Source: Shinella sp. PSBB067 (lineage in GTDB: Bacteria > Pseudomonadota > Alphaproteobacteria > Rhizobiales > Rhizobiaceae). From it: DNA of 64,000 bases. A program made the position numbers and the translations under genes. The notes under the pieces are model-generated. The model was not told where the DNA came from and made no database searches. It worked only from the letters and a program-made list of their open reading frames with translations. The DNA is taken from positions 1,922,001-1,986,000 of the forward strand of contig NZ_CP069303.1 in NCBI RefSeq assembly GCF_016839145.1, read 5' to 3'. Below are positions 35,460 through 43,718 of this stretch, piece after piece; the first letter of the stretch is position 1; each line of letters begins with the position of its first letter.

Positions 35460-36605
35460 TCAGATGCACTCGACGAAGAGGCGCTTGGCCGCGTCGAGCG
35501 TCAGTTCCACCGGATTGCCGCCGGCCGTCGGATCGACGATGGCCATGGCGGCCATCTCGTCGATGCGGTCGGTGCCGACGCCGAGCGCGGCGAGCTTGTC
35601 CGGCACGCCGAGTTCCTCGCGCAGCCGCAGCACGTAGTCGAAGAAGCCGTCGAAGCCGCCGGCAATGCCGAGATAGGCGGCAGCGCTGGCGATCCTCGCC
35701 TCGATGGCCGGGCGGTTGAACGTCAGCACCGGCGGCATCACCACGGCGTTCGTCATGCCGTGGTGCGTGTTGTAGATCGCGCCGACCGGGTGCGACAGCG
35801 AGTGGATCGCGCCGAGGCCCTTCTGGAAGGCGACGGCGCCCATGGCGGCAGCCGACATCATGTTGGCGCGCGCCTCGATATCCATGCCGTCCCTGTAGGC
35901 GCGCGGCAGGTATTCCTTGACGAGGCGCATGCCTTCGAGCGCGATGCCCTGGCTCATCGGGTGGTAGAAGGGCGAGGAATAGGCTTCGAGGCAATGGGCG
36001 AAAGCGTCCATGCCGGTGCCGGCGGTGATGACCTTCGGCATGCCGACCGTCAGCTCCGGGTCGCAGATCGTCACCGAAGGCAGGAACTTCGGATGGAAGA
36101 TCACCTTCTTGGTATGCGTCTGCGAATTGGTGATGACCGAGGCGCGGCCGACTTCCGAGCCGGTGCCGGCCGTCGTCGGCACGGCGACGATGGGCGCGAT
36201 GCCGTCCGAATTGGCGCGGGTCCACCAGTCGCCGACATCCTCGAAGTCCCAGACCGGGCGCGTCTGGCCGGCCATGAAGGCGACGGCCTTGCCGAGGTCG
36301 AGGCCGGAACCGCCGCCGAAGGCGACAACGCCGTCATGGCCGCCGGCCTTGAAGGCCTTCACGCCGGCTTCGAGGTTCCTGTCGGTCGGGTTCGGATCGA
36401 CCTCGGCGAACATCGCCCGGCCGAGGCCGGCGGCCTCCAGGATGTCGAGCGCGTTCTGCGTGATCGCCATGGTCGACAGGCCCCGGTCGGTGACGAGCAG
36501 CGGCTTCTTCATGCCGACCGCCTTGCAGTGGTCGGCCAGTTCCTTGATCCGGCCCGCGCCGAACTTGATCGCGGTCGGATAGCTCCAGTTGGCGGTGATG
36601 GTCAT
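35460..36605 (-). CDS. Iron-containing alcohol dehydrogenase
   Basis: A 380-residue group III metal-dependent NAD(P)+ alcohol dehydrogenase. AFGGGSGLDLGK is the nucleotide-binding Gly motif; Fe ligands lie in DAFAHCLEAY and HSLSHPVGAIYNTHHG. The ATG at 36605 follows the aldehyde dehydrogenase stop by 5 bases. It is the last gene of the minus-strand unit, with a strong terminator after it. In context it may oxidise the hydroxyl of a gamma-glutamylated amino alcohol, an inference from the neighbours. Confidence 0.9.
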   Translation of the reverse strand: MTITANWSYPTAIKFGAGRIKELADHCKAVGMKKPLLVTDRGLSTMAITQNALDILEAAGLGRAMFAEVDPNPTDRNLEAGVKAFKAGGHDGVVAFGGGSGLDLGKAVAFMAGQTRPVWDFEDVGDWWTRANSDGIAPIVAVPTTAGTGSEVGRASVITNSQTHTKKVIFHPKFLPSVTICDPELTVGMPKVITAGTGMDAFAHCLEAYSSPFYHPMSQGIALEGMRLVKEYLPRAYRDGMDIEARANMMSAAAMGAVAFQKGLGAIHSLSHPVGAIYNTHHGMTNAVVMPPVLTFNRPAIEARIASAAAYLGIAGGFDGFFDYVLRLREELGVPDKLAALGVGTDRIDEMAAMAIVDPTAGGNPVELTLDAAKRLFVECI

Positions 36606-36610
36606 GCTGT

Positions 36611-37990
36611 TCAAGCTTTCCTGAAGTGGTAGGATTTCGGACGGGTAAGGTTGTGGAAGCCGATGACGGAGAGCGAGCCGCCGCGGCCCGTTTCCTTGAC
36701 GCCCGTCCAGCACAGCGCCGGGTCGAGATAGTCGGCGCGGTTCATGAAGACGGTGCCGGTTTCCAGATCCCGCGCGATATCGGCCGCGCGCGCGCTGTCC
36801 TTCGTCCAGAGCGAGACGGTGAGGCCGTACTTGCAGTCGTTCATCAGCGCGAGCGCTTCCGCGTCGCTCTTCACCTTCATGATGCCGACGGCCGGGCCGA
36901 AGGTCTCTTCCGTCATGAACTCCATCGAATGGTCGACATCGACGAGGATCTGCGGGGCGACATAGGCCCCGCCGTCATCGGCCGGGAACAGCTTCGGATC
37001 GACCAGCGCCTTCGCACCCCTCGAAACGGCGTCGGCGATCTGCGCGCGCACGGTGGCGGCGAAGCGCTTGTGCGCCATCGGCCCGAGCGTCGTTTCCGGA
37101 TCGAGCGGGTTGCCGAGCTTGTAGTTGGAGACCCAGGCGACGGACTTTTCCACGAAGGCGTCGTAGAGCTTCTCGTTGACATAGATGCGCTCGATGCCGC
37201 AGCAGCACTGGCCCGAATTGTAGGTCGCGCCGTCCATCAGCGTGTCGACGGCGGCGTCGAGGTCCGCGTCCTCCATGACATAGCCCGGGTCCTTGCCGCC
37301 GAGCTCGAGGCCGACCGGCGTGAAGGTGCCGGCGGCCGCGCGCTCGATGGACCGGCCGCCCTCCACCGAACCGGTGAAGTTGATGAAGTCGAACGAATTG
37401 GCGGCGATCAGCGCCGAGGTCGTGTCATGGTCGAGGAAGACGTTCTGGAAGACGTCCTCCGGCACGCCCGCCTCGTTGAAGGCGCGCACCATCCGCTCAC
37501 CGACGAGCAGCGTCTGCGCCGCGTGCTTGATGATGACCGTGTTGCCGGCCATCAGCGCGGGCGCGATGGTGTTGATCGCCGTCATGTAGGGATAGTTCCA
37601 CGGCGCGATGACGAAGACGACGCCGTGCGGCTCGCGTTCGATGCGGCGCTCGAAGCGCTCGGAATTCTCGATGACGATCGGCGCGAGCGACGAGCCGGCG
37701 ATCTCCGCGACATAGTTGGAGCGCTCGTTGAAGCCCTTGAACTCGCCGCCGTAGCGGACCGGGCGGCCCATCTGCCAGGCGATTTCCGGCACCACCTCGT
37801 CCACCATCTCGTTGAGGCGGGCGACGCCCTTCAGGACGAGCTGGATACGGTCCTCCAGCGGGCGCTTCGCCCAGGCTTTCTGCGCCTTCTTCGCACGGGC
37901 CACGGCGGCCTGCGCGGCCGCAAGCGGCATCGCCTCGCGCTCGGCATAGACCGAGCCGTCCACGGGGGATATGCATTTGATCACAGTCAT
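36611..37990 (-). CDS. NAD(P)-dependent aldehyde dehydrogenase
   Basis: A 459-residue ALDH. The Glu general base is E229 (LELGGKDPG) and the catalytic Cys is in NSGQCCCG (262-264, most likely C263). The APWNYP segment (129-134) is the usual cofactor region. It is directly coupled to the downstream alcohol dehydrogenase (5-base gap), giving an alcohol-to-acid two-step oxidation module. The ribosome site lies just upstream of ATG 37990, after the repeat-rich gap that follows the glutamine-synthetase-like gene. Confidence 0.92.
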   Translation of the reverse strand: MTVIKCISPVDGSVYAEREAMPLAAAQAAVARAKKAQKAWAKRPLEDRIQLVLKGVARLNEMVDEVVPEIAWQMGRPVRYGGEFKGFNERSNYVAEIAGSSLAPIVIENSERFERRIEREPHGVVFVIAPWNYPYMTAINTIAPALMAGNTVIIKHAAQTLLVGERMVRAFNEAGVPEDVFQNVFLDHDTTSALIAANSFDFINFTGSVEGGRSIERAAAGTFTPVGLELGGKDPGYVMEDADLDAAVDTLMDGATYNSGQCCCGIERIYVNEKLYDAFVEKSVAWVSNYKLGNPLDPETTLGPMAHKRFAATVRAQIADAVSRGAKALVDPKLFPADDGGAYVAPQILVDVDHSMEFMTEETFGPAVGIMKVKSDAEALALMNDCKYGLTVSLWTKDSARAADIARDLETGTVFMNRADYLDPALCWTGVKETGRGGSLSVIGFHNLTRPKSYHFRKA

Positions 37991-38042
37991 GATCGAGTTC
38001 CTGTTGGTTCTATCGGAATTTCAGTCTCTGGCGCTCCGGTCG

Positions 38043-38185
38043 CCCCTCATCCGCCTGCCGGCACCTTCTCCCCGCAGGCGCGGAGAAGGGATATGCCGCA
38101 CGGCCTTCCCCGACCAAACCCTTTCGCAGGGCCGGCCCCTCTCCCCGCTTGCGGCGAGAGGGTTGGGGTGAGGGACGATTCCGAA
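38043..38185. repeat. RIME-like mosaic repeat inside an operon
   Basis: CCCCTCATCCGCCTGCCGGC, then ACCTTCTCCCCGCAGGCGCG (38065 onward), then CCCCTCTCCCCGCTTGCGGC and GAGAGGGTTGGGGTGAGGGA. These are the same modules as at 9254-9415 and 20268-20665. It separates the glutamine-synthetase-like gene from the aldehyde dehydrogenase gene of one apparent transcription unit and can form two stem-loops. Confidence 0.65.
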
Positions 38186-38191
38186 ACGCTT

Positions 38192-39562
38192 CTACGCCCT
38201 CTCGAAGCCGCGCGCCACCTCCCAGTCGGTGATGCGGCGATCGTACTCCTCCTGCTCCCATTCGGCGGCGCGGACATAGTGGTCGACCACATCGTCGCCG
38301 AAGGCCTCGCGCAGCATGTCGGATGTCTTCAGGGCCTCGGCGGCGCCGCGCAGCGTGCGCGGAATCTCGCGGATATCCTTGCCGCCATAGGCGTCGCCCT
38401 CGAAGGGCGCCTCCAGCTCGAACCTGCCCTCGATGCCGGCGATGCCGGCGGCGAGCAGCGCCGCCATGGCGAGATAGGGGTTGAGGTCCGAGCCGCCGAC
38501 GCGGCATTCGATGCGGATGCCCTTGGTCCCCTCCCCGCACAGGCGATAGCCGGCGGTGCGGTTGTCCTTGCTCCAGATCGCCTTGGTCGGCGCGAAGGTG
38601 CCGGCGACGAAGCGCTTGTAGGAATTGATGTAGGGCGCGAGGAAATAGGTGATCTCGCTGGCATGGGCGAGCAGGCCCGCCACATACATGCGCATCATCT
38701 CCGACATGCCGTACTTCGCGTCCTTGTCGAAGAACTTCGCTTCCCTGCCGTCGAGGCTCCAGAGCGACTGGTGGATGTGCGAGGAGGAGCCGGCGGCGTT
38801 GTAGTTCCACTTGGCGAGGAACGTCACGGCCTTGCCGCGCTGCCAGGCGATCTCCTTGGTGGCGTTCTTGATGATCGAGTGCCGGTCCGCCATCGCCAGC
38901 GCCTCGGCATAGCGCACGTTGATCTCCTCCTGGCCGGGCGAAGCCTCGCCCTTGGAGTTCTCGACGGGAATGCCCGCGCCCTGCAGGCCGTTGCGCAGCG
39001 CCCGCATGACATCCTCCTCCTTGGTGGTCTGGAAGATGTGGTAATCCTCGTTGTAGCCGCTGACGGGCTGCAGGTCGCGATAGCCGCTCTCGCGGGCATG
39101 GTCGTAGGTCTGGTCGAACAGGTAGAATTCCAGCTCGCTCGCCATGAAGGGCTTGAGGCCCATCGCCTCCAGGCGCTTGACCTGTTTCTTCAGGATCGCG
39201 CGCGGCGAATGCGGCACTTCCTCGTGGGTGTGATGGTCGAGCACATCGCAGAGCACCAGCGCGGTGCCTTCGAGCCACGGCAGCTTGCGCAGCGTCGCAA
39301 GGTCCGGCTTCATCGTGTAGTCGCCGTAGCCGGCCGCCCAGCTCGTCGACTTGTAGCCCGGCACCGTCTCCATCTCCATGTCGGTCGCCAGCAGGTAGTT
39401 GCAGCTATGCGTCTCCTCATAGGCGCCCTCGACGAAATACTGCGCGTGGAAACGCTTGCCCATCAGGCGCCCCTGCATGTCCACGAGGCATGCCAGGACG
39501 GTGTCGATGCGGCCCTCGGCCACATCCTTCTTCAGGTCGTCAAATGTATAGGTCACGGTCAT
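38192..39562 (-). CDS. Glutamine-synthetase-family ligase (gamma-glutamyl-amine synthetase, PuuA-like)
   Basis: A 456-residue member of the GS catalytic family. ATP/metal motifs include FMASELEFYLF, ASPGQEEINVRYAEAL, the NAAGSSSHIHQSLW histidine motif and GEGTKGIRIECRVGGSDLNPY. It lacks the adenylylation-loop Tyr context of GlnA and sits with amine or alcohol catabolic genes, which fits PuuA/IpuC-type enzymes that ligate glutamate to an amine using ATP. Upstream is the TRAP transporter and downstream the two dehydrogenases. Confidence 0.88.
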   Translation of the reverse strand: MTVTYTFDDLKKDVAEGRIDTVLACLVDMQGRLMGKRFHAQYFVEGAYEETHSCNYLLATDMEMETVPGYKSTSWAAGYGDYTMKPDLATLRKLPWLEGTALVLCDVLDHHTHEEVPHSPRAILKKQVKRLEAMGLKPFMASELEFYLFDQTYDHARESGYRDLQPVSGYNEDYHIFQTTKEEDVMRALRNGLQGAGIPVENSKGEASPGQEEINVRYAEALAMADRHSIIKNATKEIAWQRGKAVTFLAKWNYNAAGSSSHIHQSLWSLDGREAKFFDKDAKYGMSEMMRMYVAGLLAHASEITYFLAPYINSYKRFVAGTFAPTKAIWSKDNRTAGYRLCGEGTKGIRIECRVGGSDLNPYLAMAALLAAGIAGIEGRFELEAPFEGDAYGGKDIREIPRTLRGAAEALKTSDMLREAFGDDVVDHYVRAAEWEQEEYDRRITDWEVARGFERA

Positions 39563-39634
39563 CGGGGCGGTCCTGCGGGGTTATGGCGTCGTGCCGGATC
39601 GGGCGACGGGGCCCGGTCCGGCGGTCTCGTGGCA

Positions 39635-40690
39635 TCAGCCGTTCACATAGGGCGGGCCGGCCTTGTTGATGATGGCATTGTAGTCCTCGAAGATCTTGAC
39701 GACCTTGGCGGCCGTCTCGCCCTGTTCGGCGATCTCCTTCCAGAACACCTTCGCCGCATCCTCGACGACCTTCCATTCCTCCGCCGGGATGCTGGTGAGC
39801 TTGAGCTTCGTGCCTTCGGCGCGCAGCTTCGCCTCGCCGCCCCAGTACCACTGGTCGCGGTAGTTGTTGCCGGATTCGATGGCCGTCATGACCAGCTTCT
39901 TCAGGTGGTCCGGCAATTCCGCCCACTTCTTCTCGTTGACGAAGAAGGAGCCGATCCAGGCGCCCGAGATGTTGTTGGTCAGGAAGTGGTCCGTCACGTC
40001 GGCCCAGCCGACCGTGTAGTCCTCGGTGATGCCCGACCAGGCCATGCCGTCGAGCTCGCCCGTCTGCACGGCGACCTGCGCGTCCTCGTAGGGGATCGTG
40101 ACGGGCACGACGCCGAACTGGGTGAGGAAGCGGCCGGCCGTCGGGAAGGTGTAGAGGCGCAGCCCCTCCAGGTCCTTCACCGAGGTGATGGCCTTCTTGG
40201 TGTTGAAGTGGCACGGGTCCTGGCCGGAGGACGAGAGCCAGACGACACCGCCGACCTTCTCGTAGGACGACTTCCAGATATCGGCGAGGCCGTACTGCTT
40301 GAAGAGAACGGGTACGTCGAGGATCTGCTTGGTGGCGAGCGGGAAATAGCCGCCGAAGGTGGCGACGTCGGCGGGCGAGGCCATCGAATCGTCGTCCGAA
40401 TGCACGGCGTCGATGGTGCCGGCCTGGAGCGCGCGGAACAGTTCGCCCGTCGGCACGATCTGGTCGGCGAAGTAGAGCTCGATCTCCAGCTCGCCCTTGG
40501 CGGCGGCGTTGATCGCGTCGACGATGGGCTTGGTGACATGCTCGCCGAGCGCGGCGCCCGCATAGGTCTGGAAACGCCACTTGATGGCCGTCTGGGCCTT
40601 CACGATGGCCGGAGCGGAAAGCGTTGCGGCACCGGCCGCTCCAATCGTGACCGCCCCCGCCCTGGTGAGAAACTGCCGTCTGTTCGTCAT
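39635..40690 (-). CDS. TRAP transporter substrate-binding protein (DctP family)
   Basis: A 351-residue periplasmic binding protein. The N-terminus NRRQFLTRAG followed by a hydrophobic stretch ending APAIVKAQ is a twin-arginine signal. The mature part has the DctP pattern, with WRFQTYAGAALGE at the start and GELDGMAWSGITEDYTVGWA in the middle. Substrates of this family are usually organic acids or related anions. It is encoded after its two membrane subunits. The ATG at 40690 is preceded by AGAGGGATAGAG. Confidence 0.9.
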   Translation of the reverse strand: MTNRRQFLTRAGAVTIGAAGAATLSAPAIVKAQTAIKWRFQTYAGAALGEHVTKPIVDAINAAAKGELEIELYFADQIVPTGELFRALQAGTIDAVHSDDDSMASPADVATFGGYFPLATKQILDVPVLFKQYGLADIWKSSYEKVGGVVWLSSSGQDPCHFNTKKAITSVKDLEGLRLYTFPTAGRFLTQFGVVPVTIPYEDAQVAVQTGELDGMAWSGITEDYTVGWADVTDHFLTNNISGAWIGSFFVNEKKWAELPDHLKKLVMTAIESGNNYRDQWYWGGEAKLRAEGTKLKLTSIPAEEWKVVEDAAKVFWKEIAEQGETAAKVVKIFEDYNAIINKAGPPYVNG

Positions 40691-40791
40691 ATCTCTATCC
40701 CTCTGGTTATGAAGTCTCGCTTTTGCCGGGAACGGCCGTTCATCCCGGTCGGTCAATCGTCTTTTCTTCTGCCGGCCCATTGCTTCCTGAA

Positions 40792-40813
40792 GCCGGCGGC
40801 GCCCGCCGCCGGC
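40792..40813 (-). other. Strong GC hairpin between TRAP permease and binding-protein genes
   Basis: GCCGGCGGC (40792-40800) pairs with GCCGCCGGC (40805-40813) around a 4-base loop, without a T-run. It lies just downstream of the large permease gene and upstream of the binding-protein gene, so it may set their relative mRNA levels. Confidence 0.55.
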
Positions 40814-40820
40814 CCGTCCG

Positions 40821-42143
40821 TCACTTGCTGTAGTAGTTGTTCGGCAGCCACGTCGCGATCTCGGGGAACACGCCGATGATGATCAGGCTGGCCAGCATGA
40901 TGCCGACGAACGGCCAGATCGACTTGTAGATGTCCCGCATGCCGATCTCCGGCGGCGCCATGGCGCGCATCATGAAGAGGTTGTAGCCGAAGGGCGGAGT
41001 GATGTAGGCGATCTGGCAGGTGATCGTGTAGAGCACGCCGTACCAGACGAGGTCGAAGCCCAGCTTCTGCACCAGCGGAATGTAGAGCGGTGCCACGATG
41101 ACGAGCATCGCCGTGTCGTCGAGGAACATCCCCATGATCAGGAACGAGAGCTGCATCAGCACCAGCACCTGCCAGGGCTCCAGGCCGAGGTCGCCGAGGA
41201 AGAAGCGCTCGATCGACTTGACCGCCCCCAGACCGTCGAAGACGGCGCCGAAGCAGAGCGAGGCGATCAGGATCCACATGAACATGCAGGTGATGCCGAG
41301 CGTCTTCTGCAGCACGTCGTTCCACAGCGGCCAGCTCAGCCGGCCGCGCCACCAGGCGACGAGCGCCGAGCAGATCGCGCCGACCGCCGAGCTTTCGACG
41401 AGGCTGGCGATGCCGCTGAGGAACAGCCACATCATCAGCACGAAGATGCCGAGCGGCACAATGCCGGCCGAAAGCAGCCGTACCTTCTCGCCGAACGGCA
41501 CGTTGCGTTCCGAGACCGGCAAGGCAGGGCCGAGCGAAGGGTTGATGCGGCAGCGGACATAGACGTAGATCGCCATGAGCGCGGCCATCAGGAGGCCCGG
41601 CAGCACGCCGGCGAGCCAGAGCTGGCCGACCGGCACGCGGGCGATCATGCCGTAGAGCACGAGCACGACGCTCGGCGGCAGCAGGATGCCGAGCGTCGAA
41701 CCGCCCTGCACCACGCCCGTCATCATCACCTTGTCGTAGCCGCGGCGCAGAAGCTCCGGCAGCGCGATGGTGGCGCCGATCGCCATGCCGGCGACCGAAA
41801 GGCCGTTCATGGCGGAGATGATCACCATGAGGCCGACCGTGCCGAGCGCAAGGCCGCCGTTGATCGGCCCCATCCAGACATGGATCGCCTTGTACATGTC
41901 CTCGGCGATGCCCGATTCCGAGAGCATGTAGCCCATGAAGACGAACATCGGCACCGTCAGCATCGGATACCATTTGACGAGCTTCATGGCGGAAGCGAAG
42001 CCCATTTCCGAGCCGCCCGTGCCCCACAGCATGAAGGCCGCGACGACGCCGACGAAGCCGATGACGGCAAAGACGCGCTGCCCGGTGAGCAGCAGCACCA
42101 TCATGCCGGCGAACATCGTGATTGCGATGAATTCATAGCTCAT
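40821..42143 (-). CDS. TRAP transporter large permease (DctM family)
   Basis: A 440-residue inner-membrane protein with about twelve transmembrane segments. Typical landmarks are VPMFVFMGYMLSESGIAEDM, PPSVVLVLYGMIA and ITPPFGYNLFMM near the C-terminus. It drives Na+-coupled uptake together with the small permease. Its ATG overlaps the small-permease stop (ATGA at 42143-42140). Confidence 0.93.
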   Translation of the reverse strand: MSYEFIAITMFAGMMVLLLTGQRVFAVIGFVGVVAAFMLWGTGGSEMGFASAMKLVKWYPMLTVPMFVFMGYMLSESGIAEDMYKAIHVWMGPINGGLALGTVGLMVIISAMNGLSVAGMAIGATIALPELLRRGYDKVMMTGVVQGGSTLGILLPPSVVLVLYGMIARVPVGQLWLAGVLPGLLMAALMAIYVYVRCRINPSLGPALPVSERNVPFGEKVRLLSAGIVPLGIFVLMMWLFLSGIASLVESSAVGAICSALVAWWRGRLSWPLWNDVLQKTLGITCMFMWILIASLCFGAVFDGLGAVKSIERFFLGDLGLEPWQVLVLMQLSFLIMGMFLDDTAMLVIVAPLYIPLVQKLGFDLVWYGVLYTITCQIAYITPPFGYNLFMMRAMAPPEIGMRDIYKSIWPFVGIMLASLIIIGVFPEIATWLPNNYYSK

Positions 42144-42649
42144 TCGATGGGCCTTCCCCGCAACTCGGCGATATCCTTGAAGAGCGAGGAGGTGGCCTGC
42201 GCCAGCATCATCACGATACCGAAGGTCATGACGATCTTGATCGGCGCCATGTAGGGCGCCCAGGCGGTAAAGCTCTTTTCCTTGAACTGGATGGCATAGG
42301 TCGTGCTGGCGATGCCGCCATAGAGCATGAAGCCGAGGAACACGATCAGCGCCACGGCCGTGACCGTGTCGAAGGCCGCCCGCTTCCTTGCCGACCAGGT
42401 GCCGTAGAAGAGGTCCATGCGGACGTGGTCGCCGGTCTGCATGGCGAAGGCGCCGCCCAGCATGTAATAGGCGGCCATGGTGAACTGCGCCGATTCCAGC
42501 GTCCAGTTCGCCGGCAGGTGGAAGGCCTTCGAAAGCGACGAATAAAGCAGGATCGCGAACATCGCGAAAATCAGGTACATCGCAAAAATGCCGACACGCC
42601 GGTTGAACGTGTCGACGACGCGCACATAGGTCTTGATGAAATCAGGCAT
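42140..42649 (-). CDS. TRAP transporter small permease (DctQ family)
   Basis: A 169-residue four-helix membrane subunit. Helices start at about residue 20 (VGIFAMYLIFAMFAILLYSS), with the family's LESAQFTMAAYYMLGGAFAM segment and the GDHVRMDL motif. ATG 42649 follows GGGGAGGCAGGGCCG; an in-frame start at 42715 is less likely. It is coupled to the large permease by a 4-base overlap. Confidence 0.9.
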   Translation of the reverse strand: MPDFIKTYVRVVDTFNRRVGIFAMYLIFAMFAILLYSSLSKAFHLPANWTLESAQFTMAAYYMLGGAFAMQTGDHVRMDLFYGTWSARKRAAFDTVTAVALIVFLGFMLYGGIASTTYAIQFKEKSFTAWAPYMAPIKIVMTFGIVMMLAQATSSLFKDIAELRGRPIE

Positions 42650-42781
42650 CGGCCCTGCCTCCCCTGGCAGCGGCGGCGTTCTCAGCCGGGCCGGACCTCC
42701 GATATAAAAACGCAAGCATTCGCCTGGCCTCTCCAGTTCGTGTTCATTTCCGTCTCCACGGACATTCCGTTCCCCGGGTCG

Positions 42782-43546
42782 TTATTGTTCTGTTGCGGAA
42801 AGCCCCGCGCGGAGCAGTCCCGTCAGATAGCCGGCCACGACCCTCTGGCCGGCTTCGTCTCGGATGAGGTCGTTGCGGACCTCGATCATCACATTGGCAA
42901 GGCCGTTGGAAAGGCCGTGCTCCTTCAATGTATGCGTCACGCCGTCTTCCGGCCCGTAGGGCTCGTTGCGGCGCGTGTCGAAGCGCCCGTCCGCGGCCGC
43001 CGCCGCCAGCATGGCATCGGCAAGGCGCGGATCGGCATCGTGCAGGATGCCGATCTCGACGGCGCGTTGCCGGCCGAAATAGACCGGCGTGAAACTGTGG
43101 ACGGTCACGATGACCGGCGCCCGGCCGTCCGCGATGCGTTCCCTGACGAGCCGGGCGAGCTTGTCGCGGAACGGCAGGTAGAGCGCCGCGGTGCGGGCCT
43201 CGCGCGCCGCCCGGTCGAGCCCGGCATTGCCGGGAACGTCGAACACCTCGCTCTTCTCCGGCATGGCGGCGGGCGAGTCCGGCGGGCGGTTGCAATCGTA
43301 GACGAGGCGGGAGAAGCGCTGGTAGAAGAGCGTCGCATCGAGGCTTTCGGCCATGAGGCGCGAGACGGCGAGCGCACCGGGATCCCAGGCGATGTGGCTG
43401 GCCAGCGCTTCGTCGGTCAGGCCGAGCGAACCGACGGATTTCGGCAGGAGGCATGATGCGTGCTCGCAGACCAGGATGACCTTGCCGCGGGCAACAGCAT
43501 TCTCCAGGGCGACCGGGTCGCCCTCCTCCACACTCAGAATTCCCAT
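42782..43546 (-). CDS. N-formylglutamate amidohydrolase-family hydrolase
   Basis: A 254-residue zinc-dependent amidohydrolase (PF05013 type). VCEHASCLLP (metal His), HIAWDPGA, YDCNRPPDSP, VHSFTP and EVRNDLIRD are the expected conserved stretches. In histidine catabolism the family hydrolyses N-formyl-glutamate, but no hut genes adjoin it. As first gene of a unit encoding a TRAP importer, a gamma-glutamyl ligase and two dehydrogenases, it may instead hydrolyse a gamma-glutamyl or N-acyl amide. It is divergent from the RpiR regulator. Confidence 0.85.
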   Translation of the reverse strand: MGILSVEEGDPVALENAVARGKVILVCEHASCLLPKSVGSLGLTDEALASHIAWDPGALAVSRLMAESLDATLFYQRFSRLVYDCNRPPDSPAAMPEKSEVFDVPGNAGLDRAAREARTAALYLPFRDKLARLVRERIADGRAPVIVTVHSFTPVYFGRQRAVEIGILHDADPRLADAMLAAAAADGRFDTRRNEPYGPEDGVTHTLKEHGLSNGLANVMIEVRNDLIRDEAGQRVVAGYLTGLLRAGLSATEQ

Positions 43547-43580
43547 GAGCCTGATCCCCTCGACCGGCTTTTATCGTTAC

Positions 43581-43596
43581 TGAAGAGAATTCTTCA
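43581..43596. promoter_or_regulatory. Inverted-repeat operator candidate 1 (RpiR type)
   Basis: TGAAGA-GAAT-TCTTCA is a perfect 6-base inverted repeat in the divergent promoter region. It matches copy 2 at 43623-43638 in the outer half-sites and repeats at a 42-base offset, about four helical turns. Confidence 0.65.
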
Positions 43597-43622
43597 CAGT
43601 TTTGCCGCTGTCAACCGAACTT

Positions 43623-43638
43623 TGAAAAAATCTCTTCA
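43623..43638. promoter_or_regulatory. Inverted-repeat operator candidate 2 (RpiR type)
   Basis: TGAAAAAATCTCTTCA shares TGAA...TCTTCA and length with copy 1, and is extended by one more palindromic base on each side (TTGAA/TTCAA). It lies 81 bases before the regulator's start codon. Confidence 0.6.
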
Positions 43639-43718
43639 AAAAATCATTTGACTCGAATTGTGACAGCGATGTTTAATTTTCGAAACTCCGGCAGAAGACC
43701 GGAGCGCAGGGGAATAAC

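Noticed and set aside
36626-40879. A 1417-codon open frame on the plus strand across four genes
   Set aside because: It is antisense to the aldehyde dehydrogenase, glutamine-synthetase-like and TRAP binding-protein genes, all of which have clear family motifs. Long antisense frames arise from high third-position GC. Its Arg/His/Asp-rich translation resembles no family.
42782-43546. Assignment as HutG of a histidine-utilisation operon
   Set aside because: No hutH, hutU or hutI is adjacent; it heads a TRAP/GS-like/dehydrogenase unit, so only the family name is kept.
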